Source of the DNA: Anaerobiospirillum succiniciproducens DSM 6400
GTDB lineage: Bacteria; Pseudomonadota; Gammaproteobacteria; Enterobacterales; Succinivibrionaceae
DNA length: 33,552 bases
Assembly (NCBI RefSeq): GCF_000482845.1
Contig: NZ_AXWV01000047.1
Span: 1 to 33,552 of the forward strand
Direction: 5' to 3'
In this document: positions 17,395-24,966 of the stretch, piece by piece
Layout: the number at the start of each line of letters is the position of its first letter
Numbering within the stretch: the stretch's first letter is position 1
Position numbers and translations under genes: made by a program
Notes under the pieces: generated by a model
Told to the model about the DNA's origin: nothing
Database searches by the model: none
What the model saw: only the letters and a program-made list of their open reading frames with translations

Positions 17395-18390
17395 TTAATC
17401 TAGAGCTTCTATGGCAATCGAGTAATCAAAGGTAAATGGCACGCCTGCCTTAATACTTACTGCGGTCTTTACGCCACGATCCTTGATTGGATTAGACTCC
17501 TTTAATGACTCCTCACCAAAATCCCAGCAAGAAGCGATAGGCTCAATACCTAAGCAGCAATTCTCACCATTCCATGGCTCAGACTTACGACCATGATTAC
17601 TCATCCAGAGTAAACAAGTTGGAATCTTGCTGCCATCCCACTTTAAGATCAGTCGTAAGCCCTTATTCTTATAGTTAAGCACCGCCTGGCCTTCTGGATG
17701 CAGCATTTGTACAATTTCTTCGGTGTGATAGGCAAATGGCAGCTTAGTAGCATCTACAGTATCCTGATTACCATCTTTGCCGATATATTCACTCTTCAAT
17801 GGTACTTTATTGAGGCTCTCAAATACCTTTGCTGGAACTAAACGGCTTGTACCTGGCTCACAATCGACCCCATAGACAATACCATCACCTGCTACCTCAA
17901 GCTCTAACGCATTGAGCTCATGATCGGTAGGAAAACATGGATGTACACCCAAAGGAACTTCGCAGTGCTCATTTGAGATCAGAGTGAAGCTAAGATCTAC
18001 ACGATCATCTTTGAGCTCAATAACACGCTTTAAGTTTTTAAGTGGGTGACCATCTGGGAAAACATAGCTCAGCACCACTTTGCTTTCACTAACACTGTCT
18101 ACTTGCCAGGCGCTATGACATGGTAAACCATGTGCATAGGTTGAGCTAAAGAGCTTGCTGTCCTTTGGCACCCAGCCAAATGGAGCGCAGACCCACTCAC
18201 CTGACAAGTGCGCAAATAAGCCTGGATCATTATTAAAATAATCATCCTCCAGCCAAGGCGCACGATGCAATAAATCCATAGCCCTTTTGCCTACTCTTTT
18301 AAGCTGTAATCGAGCAAGCATGCCACCGTTGAGATCAACTTCAGCACAAAGAGCACCTGACTGAGACTGCAATTCAATAGGATTATCCAT
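17395..18390 (-). CDS. Aldose 1-epimerase family protein (mutarotase-like)
   Basis: A 331-residue protein with the galactose-mutarotase beta-sandwich pattern: an N-terminal LNGGMLARLQL, PLGVHPCFPT in the middle (the family's catalytic-type His), and LGIEPIASCWDFG near residue 290 (the Glu region). It should interconvert alpha and beta anomers of a free sugar or bind a related sugar phosphate. It diverges enough from GalM that the exact sugar is open. The ATG follows a strong AAGGAG. It lies 135 bp downstream of the fructokinase gene on the same strand with no terminator between, and the next gene upstream is a D-lyxose/D-mannose isomerase. A mannose or lyxose mutarotase would fit that company. 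No signal peptide; cytosolic. Confidence 0.75.
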   Translation of the reverse strand: MDNPIELQSQSGALCAEVDLNGGMLARLQLKRVGKRAMDLLHRAPWLEDDYFNNDPGLFAHLSGEWVCAPFGWVPKDSKLFSSTYAHGLPCHSAWQVDSVSESKVVLSYVFPDGHPLKNLKRVIELKDDRVDLSFTLISNEHCEVPLGVHPCFPTDHELNALELEVAGDGIVYGVDCEPGTSRLVPAKVFESLNKVPLKSEYIGKDGNQDTVDATKLPFAYHTEEIVQMLHPEGQAVLNYKNKGLRLILKWDGSKIPTCLLWMSNHGRKSEPWNGENCCLGIEPIASCWDFGEESLKESNPIKDRGVKTAVSIKAGVPFTFDYSIAIEALD

Positions 18391-18525
18391 AGAAACTCCT
18401 TAGACAAACGAAGCGGCAATGCATTTGGCCAAATCAGTTGATGTGTTAAAAGCTATGTTTTTAGTATGTCATCTCCTCTAAAGAAGCACGTAATGAGTAC
18501 TGTTAGAGCTTCTTAATAGATAGCA

Positions 18526-19485
18526 CTATACCTTAGCACTATGCATTAAAGGCAACCATGCCGCACCTCTAACACCAGAGTCAGAACCATAGACATTAGG
18601 CACTATAGGAGTATCAAACTCGCCGCCAAAGATGTAATGCCTTACGCGATCTGGTAAATCCTCATACAGCTTATTAACGTTGGACATACCGCCACCTAGG
18701 ACAATGACATCAGGGTCAAGAAAACCACTAAAAGCTGCAATGGCACGCGACAACCTGTCTAAATATGCCTCATAGCATGCCTTTGCATCATGATCTCCTT
18801 TTGCCATTAGCTCTACAATGTCCTTACCTGTGGTGGCAAAGGTTAAAGCGTTTGGATCAAACACACCTTTACGCTTAGCAAAGTCACGCTCGAAGCCTAC
18901 ACCTGAAACAAAGGTCTCAATACAGTAGTCACGAGCGCAATAACATTTAACATCACGCCAGAGCTCGCGCTCTTCATCAGTAAGCCACGGCAAGGTAGTA
19001 TGACCCCACTCACCTGAGAGTAGATTGCGTCCCCGTAAAACTTGCTTATTTATGACAATACCTGAGCCCGAGCCTGTGCCTAAGATAAGACCCCATACAG
19101 TAGCGTAATCTTTACCAGCACCGTCTTCTGCCTCCGACAGGGCAAAGCAATTAGCATCGTTCTCCAAGAAGATCTCATCTTTAGATAAAGACTTAGCAAG
19201 GTCTCCCTTAAGATCTTGATCGTTTAACCAAAAGGAATTAGCGTTTTTGATCCTTTTAGTGTGCTCAGATACCGCCCCAGGAATGGCTATGCCTAAAGGA
19301 CACTTACAAGATAAATGCTGCTCAGCCTCTAATACCAAAGCACAGATCGTTTTTATTGTGTCACCATAGGATGCTTTGACTGTGGCAACCTTCTTTCTAA
19401 AGCACTCGCTGCCACGCTTATCTAAGGCTATGATCTCAGTTTTAGTGCCACCAAGGTCAACACCTAAAGTGTACTCATAGCTCAT
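18526..19485 (-). CDS. mak: ROK-family fructokinase/mannokinase
   Basis: A 319-residue ROK sugar kinase matching E. coli Mak along its length: the phosphate-binding start LGVDLGGTKTEIIALD, ENDANCFALSEA, ILGTGSGSGIVI, GEWGHTTLPW, and the metal/substrate region CYCARDYCIETFVSG, where three cysteines and the IE(T)F(V/I)SG signature survive although the usual G-x-x-G between them is A-R-D-Y. The C-terminal VIVLGGGMSN is also conserved. It should phosphorylate fructose (and weakly mannose) with ATP to the 6-phosphate. The ATG has AAGGGGGAT upstream. It is separated from the isomerase gene by a terminator, so it has its own promoter. With that isomerase it would form a mannose to fructose to fructose-6-phosphate route. 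Confidence 0.88.
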   Translation of the reverse strand: MSYEYTLGVDLGGTKTEIIALDKRGSECFRKKVATVKASYGDTIKTICALVLEAEQHLSCKCPLGIAIPGAVSEHTKRIKNANSFWLNDQDLKGDLAKSLSKDEIFLENDANCFALSEAEDGAGKDYATVWGLILGTGSGSGIVINKQVLRGRNLLSGEWGHTTLPWLTDEERELWRDVKCYCARDYCIETFVSGVGFERDFAKRKGVFDPNALTFATTGKDIVELMAKGDHDAKACYEAYLDRLSRAIAAFSGFLDPDVIVLGGGMSNVNKLYEDLPDRVRHYIFGGEFDTPIVPNVYGSDSGVRGAAWLPLMHSAKV

Positions 19486-19662
19486 ACGATCCCCCTTAGA
19501 TAAATGTACTCATAGCGCCAAAATGCAGCGCAATTTTTAGCCTACCATCATATCTAGGATAATTCCGTGCGCCCTAACACCTTTTTAGCAGCCACTTGCT
19601 CTCATGTTTTGATCTTAAAAATAGCAATGCTAAGAGGCTAGTGATTATCAAAAATCCATACG

Positions 19663-19685
19663 AAAAAGCCCGCACAAGGCGGGCT
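19663..19685 (-). terminator. Intrinsic terminator after the lyxose isomerase gene
   Basis: Stem AGCCCGC (19667-19673) / GCGGGCT (19679-19685) with a 5-base loop; on the minus strand it is followed by TTTTTCG. It lies about 50 bp past the isomerase stop. Confidence 0.9.
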
Positions 19686-19735
19686 GTAAATTTAATGTTA
19701 ATAAGCATTCACGATAAGCGATTAAGCTAAGCTAC

Positions 19736-20419
19736 TTATACCTTAACCTTGTCGTACTCATTACACAGACACCAGAGCATTGGCTCATCTTCTTCAATCT
19801 TGCTAAAGCGCGGACAGCCCTCAAGGTAAGTGTTGTCAGTGTGGTCATCATTAACCTTGCTAACTTCCCAGCTCATGACCTTGCCGTTTTCAGCCCAAAT
19901 GCTGTGATATAAACGTGGTGGCAGGGTTACGCCTGAACCTACTGGAATACGAATAACCTCACCTGGCTCAAAGCATACTTTCTGAGAGTCGAAAGAAATC
20001 TCGACCTTGCGCTTTTCATCAAGCTGATTATCTTCAGTTGCCCAATAGCACTTAATGCATAAAGTGCCACCGCCACGATTAAGGATGTCTTCCATCTTAT
20101 AACTGTGGAAGTGATAAGGCAGTACCTGACCATCCTCAATTAGCATCATTTTTTCAGCATAAGGCTTGGTATAGCGAGAGTCGCTTACAGAACCATTACG
20201 TAAGGTAAACAAACAGGTGCCGGTTTTGTAAAAATCATCAGAGCCATAATCGGTAACATCCCAACCAAGCTCGAGATCAAAAACCTCTGCCCATGATGCT
20301 TGATCTTGTTTTTTCCAATCTTCAGCAGTGATATAGGCAAACTTAGGCAGGGTTAAGTTCTGTGCTTTGGAAAACTCAATTGCTTCGTTAACGATCTTAT
20401 TGATGAATGAGCGCTTCAT
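19736..20419 (-). CDS. D-lyxose isomerase (also D-mannose/D-fructose)
   Basis: A 227-residue cupin-fold sugar isomerase of the D-lyxose ketol-isomerase family. The metal site is visible as His103, His105 and Glu110 in HFHSYKME, and His172 in LPPRLYHSIW. Length and spacing match the characterised E. coli O157-type enzyme. These enzymes interconvert D-lyxose and D-xylulose and also D-mannose and D-fructose with a divalent metal such as manganese. The start is the ATG at 20419 preceded by GAGGTG; an in-frame TTG at 20431 lies within that ribosome site. The gene begins 43 bp after nlpI on the same strand, so it may be transcribed from the nlpI promoter, and it ends at a strong terminator. The neighbouring fructokinase can use its product fructose. 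Confidence 0.9.
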   Translation of the reverse strand: MKRSFINKIVNEAIEFSKAQNLTLPKFAYITAEDWKKQDQASWAEVFDLELGWDVTDYGSDDFYKTGTCLFTLRNGSVSDSRYTKPYAEKMMLIEDGQVLPYHFHSYKMEDILNRGGGTLCIKCYWATEDNQLDEKRKVEISFDSQKVCFEPGEVIRIPVGSGVTLPPRLYHSIWAENGKVMSWEVSKVNDDHTDNTYLEGCPRFSKIEEDEPMLWCLCNEYDKVKV

Positions 20420-20462
20420 AAAACACCTCAAACTGTGTCATGAACCAAGATGAAAATGATCT

Positions 20463-21638
20463 TTAGCTTTTAGCTGAAGTCTTATTGGTATCTAAATTAG
20501 AGTCTTGAGTCCTTTTGCTATCTAAGGTGGAGTCTTCACTCTTACTGCTATCTAAGGTGGATTCTTGACTCTTCTTGTTTTCAGACTCTTTTCGCTTCTG
20601 ATTGAGCATCTGAAAATACTTATGAGCCTCTTGAGCTTGCCTCTTTAGGAGCTCTTCACGCTCCTTTTGTTTCTCTGTGGCGAGCTGATCTGCCTTTTGC
20701 ACCTGCTCCATACGCTCAAAACGAGCGATCTCTAAACGTGCATAGCGATACTCGAGATAGCCTGAGACATTAGTAGCAAGGCACAGATGGAAGAGATCAT
20801 AAGCCTGCTTATACTCACCTTTATAAGCAGCTTCTTTAGCCATGTAGAAGTATGCTTCACATAAACGGCGGGCACGCTCTAAAGGCTCAATATTAGCTGT
20901 ACGCACTGACTCAATCAGATCGTGACCAGAGATCTTGCCGGATAATAAGTCTAATACCTCAAGACCCCATGGCACTTTCTTTTCGATAGCATTGCGTCGC
21001 TCGATTAACTTTTGACGAGCGATCTCTTGTCCATCAACTTCACGATCTAAGATGTACAGCCATGCCAGACGGAAAGGATCGTTCTTGTCTAGCTCATAAA
21101 ACTTAACCAGATCTTGAACGCCTAATTCAGCACGATTGCCATAGTACAAAGCTATACCACGATTGAAGTATGCATAAACTTCTTTTGGGTCAATCTCTAA
21201 CACCGCATCATAAGCATCATAAGCCTCAGCAAAGCGCTCTGAGCTTGCTAAGTAAATGCCTAAGAAGTTATATGAACGGGCATAGTCTGGGACTTCTACT
21301 AGTGAGTTCATGAACATGGTTCTAGCAGTTGCGTCCATACCTAAACGGTCATAGAGCAAGCCCAATTGATAGAGAATCTGAGCCTTTTGCTCGTGGGTAA
21401 GATCGCCCTTGCCGAGCATTGAGGTCATCTGGCCAATGAGGATTTGATATTGCTCGCGCTCAACAAGATCAATGTCAACTAAGACAATATCATCATTACT
21501 TACTGAGAACTCAGAGCTTAGAGGTGGGTTAAAGGCATTTTGATTAGAGACACATCCTGACAAAAAGACAAGTGCAAGAGCCGGGGCTAGCTTAAGCCTA
21601 TGCTTTGACCAAAGTTTCTTAAACAATTTGTCGGACAT
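20463..21638 (-). CDS. nlpI: NlpI-like outer-membrane TPR lipoprotein
   Basis: A 391-residue lipoprotein. The basic N-terminus and hydrophobic stretch LAPALALVFLSGC end in a lipobox with the lipidated Cys at about 29. TPR repeats follow (ILYQLGLLYDRLGMDATA, YNFLGIYLASSERFAEAYDAY, YAYFNRGIALYYGNR), then NDPFRLAWLYIL and a C-terminal helical pair, closely following E. coli NlpI. There, NlpI is an adaptor that brings peptidoglycan endopeptidases to the protease Prc. This copy is about 95 residues longer. The excess is mainly a charged coiled-coil-like segment (KADQLATEKQKEREELLKRQ) and a Ser/Asp/Lys tail with three 10-residue repeats. Ribosome site GGTGG. No pnp gene lies next to it in this window. 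Confidence 0.92.
   Translation of the reverse strand: MSDKLFKKLWSKHRLKLAPALALVFLSGCVSNQNAFNPPLSSEFSVSNDDIVLVDIDLVEREQYQILIGQMTSMLGKGDLTHEQKAQILYQLGLLYDRLGMDATARTMFMNSLVEVPDYARSYNFLGIYLASSERFAEAYDAYDAVLEIDPKEVYAYFNRGIALYYGNRAELGVQDLVKFYELDKNDPFRLAWLYILDREVDGQEIARQKLIERRNAIEKKVPWGLEVLDLLSGKISGHDLIESVRTANIEPLERARRLCEAYFYMAKEAAYKGEYKQAYDLFHLCLATNVSGYLEYRYARLEIARFERMEQVQKADQLATEKQKEREELLKRQAQEAHKYFQMLNQKRKESENKKSQESTLDSSKSEDSTLDSKRTQDSNLDTNKTSAKS
20491..20580 (-). repeat. Three 30 bp repeats in the 3' end of nlpI
   Basis: Copies 20491-20520, 20521-20550 and 20551-20580, each starting TCTAA on the plus strand, encode QESTLDSSKS, EDSTLDSKRT and QDSNLDTNKT. They stay in frame, giving a hydrophilic tail whose length could vary between strains. 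Confidence 0.85.
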
Positions 21639-22168
21639 GATGCCACCTAAACAAGCAAATACAAGACGCTCTAAATAATCCTAACAACTAACGCATGTGC
21701 TAAGGCTGATGCCATGTGAATATCGCCACATTAGCTAGCCATCAGAACAAACAAGCCATTTTTGAAAAGCAACTGTAGCAAGATGCAGACAAGACCAATC
21801 TATTCTGCATGCAAGCGAGTAATGCGTAAATTGTAGCAACAATAGCTCTTTGATGATATGCACAAAGGCATATGTGAGTAAAACTACCTGAAAACGTGCA
21901 TAAAAGAGTCCTAAGCGACATTTTCTTAGACACTTAACTACATATCTTAGAAACTTAGCTACATAAATGCGCCTTTAGGAGCCTTTATGCTAAGGAGTCA
22001 TAGACTCGTCAAAAGTCCATGGTAAAGCCTAATCCTTTTTTCTTAGCAAAAGCTTAGATGCATACAGTATCCACTTATTTACAAAAAGATCGCAGGGCAT
22101 TATTTTTCAATTGAGTTAAACATTTGCAAGCTATATCACTGCAAGAATGCGAAATTTATGGCAAACGC
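21639..22168. other. Intergenic between nlpI and ssrA
   Basis: About 530 bp. No gene, tRNA or strong terminator is seen. A 63-codon minus frame at 21742-21933 has no ribosome site and no recognisable protein features, and is left out. The nlpI promoter must lie here but was not identified. Confidence 0.5.
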
Positions 22169-22197
22169 TTGCAAAGACATAAGAGTAATCCTATAAT
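22169..22197 (+). promoter_or_regulatory. Sigma-70 promoter of ssrA
   Basis: -35 TTGCAA (22169-22174), a 17 bp spacer and a perfect -10 TATAAT (22192-22197). Transcription should begin a few bases before the mature tmRNA 5' end at 22210. Confidence 0.85.
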
Positions 22198-22209
22198 CAG
22201 GGCACTCGT

Positions 22210-22578
22210 GGGGGTGATTCTGGATTCGACCGGAAGTTACCGAGCCCGAGGTGCATGTCGAGGGTGGATTGGCCTCGTTAAAAAATCCGTTAAAATAGTC
22301 GCAAACGACGAAAACTACGCTTTAGCAGCTTAATAACCTGCCTTAAAGCCATCGGAGCATAAGCCCTGCTGTTGTCGCTTAGCAAATTGCCGGTGTCAGT
22401 TTCTCAGCAGCTCGTGTGGAAGTCCCGCTTGAGATGGAAGCATTAAAGATTTTTTCAAGCTGGGTACTCGGTGGCGTGACTCTCCGCAGCCGGTACTAAG
22501 ATCAAAGAGAAGTCTAAACATGTAGTACTGACGGTAGAGTCTTTTGGGACGTGGGTTCAAATCCCACCACCTCCACCA
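22210..22578 (+). ncRNA. ssrA: Transfer-messenger RNA (tmRNA)
   Basis: A 369-base RNA that rescues stalled ribosomes. The 5' end GGGGGTG pairs with CACCTCC before the 3' CCA (with one G-U), forming the alanine-type acceptor stem. A T-arm with GGTTCAAATCC precedes it. The tag frame starts at GCA 22301 and encodes ANDENYALAA, followed by TAA TAA (22331-22336). The upstream TTAAAATAGTC is the resume-codon context. Tag and 5' domain are very close to E. coli, supporting a gammaproteobacterial host. The small frames on either strand here (22124-22333 and 22396-22599) are not genes. SmpB is the expected partner, not encoded in this window. Confidence 0.98.
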
Positions 22579-22593
22579 GACAGAATTCTGAAT

Positions 22594-22639
22594 CAACAAG
22601 CCCCGGTAAGGTCGATGCCTTACCGGGGCTTGTTGTTTT
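22594..22639 (+). terminator. Strong intrinsic terminator of ssrA
   Basis: A perfect 18 bp stem (22594-22611 with 22618-22635; core AAGCCCCGGTAAGG) around a 6-base loop, then TTTT. It starts 16 bases after the tmRNA 3' end. Confidence 0.95.
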
Positions 22640-22931
22640 CAGGGCGCGTAAAACCCAAACGTCAACACCACTAAAACAGCGTCCGACCTACGATCTTCAA
22701 CAACTGCAATCCAGATAAGGAGCTAGGAATATATAAAGCCTCTAGTGGCATATGTACTTTGTCTACAGTGTTGTTCACGTAGCGTGAAAGAGTAAGGATA
22801 GCGTAGATCTGGCCTATGAGCAGAGCTCTATTAGTAAGTATTAGAAAGGGCTATATGAGAGGATTATGAGGGGATCAGGTTGGTAATGGCCTGATATAGA
22901 GAGAGGCGTGTTTGCACTTACGCACAAACGC

Positions 22932-22961
22932 AAAAACCACCGTACCTATGCGGCACGATGG
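22932..22961 (-). terminator. Intrinsic terminator of the flagellin gene
   Basis: On the minus strand CCATCGTGCC pairs with GGTACGGTGG (22961-22952 with 22946-22937; two G-U pairs) around a 5-base loop, followed by TTTTT. A second hairpin, TGGCATGC/GCATGCCA (22980-23001), lies closer to the flagellin stop but has no T-run. Confidence 0.75.
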
Positions 22962-23039
22962 CAGGGATCGCAACTAATATGGCATGCAATAAAGCATGCC
23001 AAATAACTACGAATAATAAGAGTTCAGAATCTTTAGATA

Positions 23040-23987
23040 CTATTTCTGCATTAATGACAGGGCAATCTGTGGACGCTGATTGGCCTGAGTAAGAATAGTA
23101 GCAGTAGCCTGCTGAATGATCTGCTGCTGAGTTAAGTTAGCAGTTTCTTCAGCAAAGTCGGTATCACGAATGGTTGCACGTGAAGATGCAACGTTTTCCT
23201 TAACAGACTCTTGGTTGCGTACAGTAGCCTCAAGACGGTTCTGCATAGCACCAAGCTCAGCACGCTTACGGTCAATGGCGTTAATAAGACCATCGATACC
23301 GGCTAAGGTTGCCTGAGCTGCAGAAGCCTTCTCAACACGAATACCTGGGTTAGTACCGTTATTCTTGAAGATGTCTTCAAACTTCAGCATAGGATCATGG
23401 CCACCTGGAGCATTTGGATCGGTAACCATTGGGTTAGCAAATTCATCTTTGCCAGTGTAGCGAACGAGCATCTTAACAATACCGTTAATATCGGTACCGT
23501 CACGTAAGTCCATCTCAATGATGGAAGATGGGTCTGCACCAACCTGGAAACGGGAAATAGAGGCGTTGCCGTTTAAAACGTCTGCGCCAGCGAAAGTAGT
23601 ATCGTTGGAGATACGGGTAATTTCGTCGGCTAACTGAGTTACTTCAACCTGTAAAGAATTACGGTCTTGATCTGACATGGTACCGTTAGATGCCTGAACA
23701 GCAAGGGTACGGATACGCTGCAGCATGTTGGTAACTTCGTCTAAAGCGCCTTCGATAGTCTGAGCAAAAGCAAGACCATCCTGAGCATTACGGTTACCCT
23801 GGGTAAGACCATCAAGCTGAGTGGTAAGGTTGTTAGAAACCTGCATGCCTGCTGCATCGTCTTTAGCACGATTGATACGCAGACCTGAGGATAATCTCTG
23901 GTAAGAGATGTCGAGCGCGTCGTTAGCACGCTGCGCTGCACGTTGAGCGTACAGCGAAGAAACGTTGGTGTTAATGAATAATGGCAT
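23040..23987 (-). CDS. fliC: Flagellin
   Basis: A 315-residue flagellar filament subunit, exported unfolded by the flagellar type III apparatus. The N-terminal D0/D1 region is canonical (INTNVSSLYAQRA, ISYQRLSSGLRINRAKDDAAG, GLAFAQTIEGALDEV), as is the C-terminal D1/D0 region (LGAMQNRLEATVRN, FAEETANLTQQQI). The filament end reads QRPQIALSLMQK instead of the usual PQAALSLL. The central variable region is short (about residues 155-215), so little D2/D3 is present, typical of small polar flagellins. No other flagellar gene is in the window. Upstream are a GG-N10-GC sigma-54 candidate and a roughly 180-base structured leader. The glycan locus 11 kb away could in principle modify it, but nothing shows that. 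Confidence 0.95.
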   Translation of the reverse strand: MPLFINTNVSSLYAQRAAQRANDALDISYQRLSSGLRINRAKDDAAGMQVSNNLTTQLDGLTQGNRNAQDGLAFAQTIEGALDEVTNMLQRIRTLAVQASNGTMSDQDRNSLQVEVTQLADEITRISNDTTFAGADVLNGNASISRFQVGADPSSIIEMDLRDGTDINGIVKMLVRYTGKDEFANPMVTDPNAPGGHDPMLKFEDIFKNNGTNPGIRVEKASAAQATLAGIDGLINAIDRKRAELGAMQNRLEATVRNQESVKENVASSRATIRDTDFAEETANLTQQQIIQQATATILTQANQRPQIALSLMQK

Positions 23988-24010
23988 AATCTGAACCCTA
24001 TTTTTAATAT

Positions 24011-24127
24011 CAGGCTATATAAGCCTGAGAACACAGCAGAATCATCTGCAGTGACACCCTGTCACTCGCACAGCTCTCTTCTGTGCGGGAGCAAGTCCTG
24101 GACAGGGAATCGACCAGCTTACGCTGG
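24011..24127 (-). promoter_or_regulatory. Structured 5' leader of flagellin with serial hairpins
   Basis: Five clear inverted repeats occur within 117 bp: CAGGCT/AGCCTG (24011-24027), GCAGA/TCTGC (24036-24049), GTGAC/GTCAC (24051-24065), GCACAG/CTGTGC (24068-24086) and CCAGC/GCTGG (24114-24127). A weak sixth, CCTG/CAGG, lies at 24097-24106. All would be in the untranslated leader, and the last ends about 10 bases before the AGGG ribosome site. The pattern does not match a riboswitch I can name. mRNA stabilisation or protein binding is possible. Confidence 0.65.
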
Positions 24128-24177
24128 GCCCTGGAATTAAATTAATCTCATATCGCTTCAGGGCTACTCACAATAAA

Positions 24178-24192
24178 GCACTATACGTGCCA
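24178..24192 (-). promoter_or_regulatory. Sigma-54 promoter candidate for flagellin
   Basis: On the minus strand the sequence TGGCACGTATAGTGCT has GG and GC exactly 10 bases apart and matches the -24/-12 consensus (TGGCAC-N5-TTGC) at all but one position. Transcription would start near 24166, giving a leader of about 180 bases. Sigma-54-dependent flagellins are common in polar-flagellated gammaproteobacteria. No sigma-28 site was convincing. Confidence 0.65.
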
Positions 24193-24385
24193 AATTTCAA
24201 AAAGCACTCCCTATCCTAGGCAAAAACTTAATCAAATTAGCTAAAGCTCATATTTGCATGATTCACGACAAGCAAAGTATGAGTATTACACTCATCACCT
24301 CTTGGCAAAGATAATCCACGTACTAATAGAGTGTGCCGTTAGTTTTTGCCGCCATAAATTAACGATGTGTTGCCACTTACTGTCA

Positions 24386-24560
24386 TGATCTTGCCAGCTA
24401 ACTACTGCTTAAATGTGTCGCGATCTTGCCGTGAGCTAGCATCTTTATGATGTAACGATATTGCTTTGAGCAAGCATCTTTGTTGTTTGACGATCTTGCC
24501 GTGATCTAGCATCTTTATGATGTAACGATATTGCTGTGAGCAAAAGTATCTTTGCCGCGA
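24386..24560. repeat. Tandem array, 35 bp unit, five copies, nested in a 70 bp period
   Basis: Units at 24386, 24421, 24456, 24491 and 24526. The consensus begins CGATCTTGCCGTGAG, then YWAGCATCTTT. The units at 24421 and 24491 resemble each other most (ATCTTTATGATGTAACGATA is shared), so a 70 bp higher-order unit exists. Degenerate CGATCTTGCC-like pieces continue to about 24720. Confidence 0.88.
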
Positions 24561-24966
24561 TCTTTATAAGCGTCATACTTTTAGACTATCTACGATCTTG
24601 CCAATTGGCATTTATAGGAGTTACTGCGCTATTGCGATCGCGGCAATTGAGATCTTGAGATCTTAAGTGCGCGGCAACTAACGGCGATCATGGCAAAACA
24701 ATATAGAGTTCAGTTAGATCTTGGCTAAATTGAATGCCCCATATTTATATGTTCAAGGCACAGAGACCTTACATGAGGTTACGCTAAGGACTAGTTAGTG
24801 GCCTTACTTGTTGTAATTATGGAGTACCTCTAAGTAGAACAAAGCTTTCTAAATATGTCTCAAACGGTGTTTTTATGGCAATTAGGTGCTAGCTTAGGCT
24901 TTTTGCAGTGGCTTATAGGCTGCAAAACTGATAAGATCAAGAGATTGTTCATTACTTGAGGGTGAT
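24561..24966. other. Intergenic upstream of ettA, rich in GATC
   Basis: No gene is seen. GATC occurs at 24594, 24636, 24651, 24659, 24686, 24717 and 24935, continuing the density of the preceding array. An inverted repeat TTTTGCAG (24901-24908) / CTGCAAAA (24920-24927) lies 40 bp before ettA and may be a regulatory site. The ettA promoter is not obvious. Confidence 0.55.

Noticed and set aside
22124-22333. Plus-strand frame ending NDENYALAA
   Set aside because: Only the tag segment is translated; the rest is tmRNA and its promoter.
22396-22599. Minus-strand frame with WWRWWDLNPRP
   Set aside because: It is the antisense of the tmRNA 3' half, a well-known kind of false ORF over RNA genes.
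24011-24127. Cyclic-di-GMP riboswitch in the flagellin leader
   Set aside because: The conserved GEMM core elements are not present; the region is a series of simple hairpins.
24386-24560. CRISPR array
   Set aside because: Copies abut one another with 35 bp period and no variable spacers; no cas genes.
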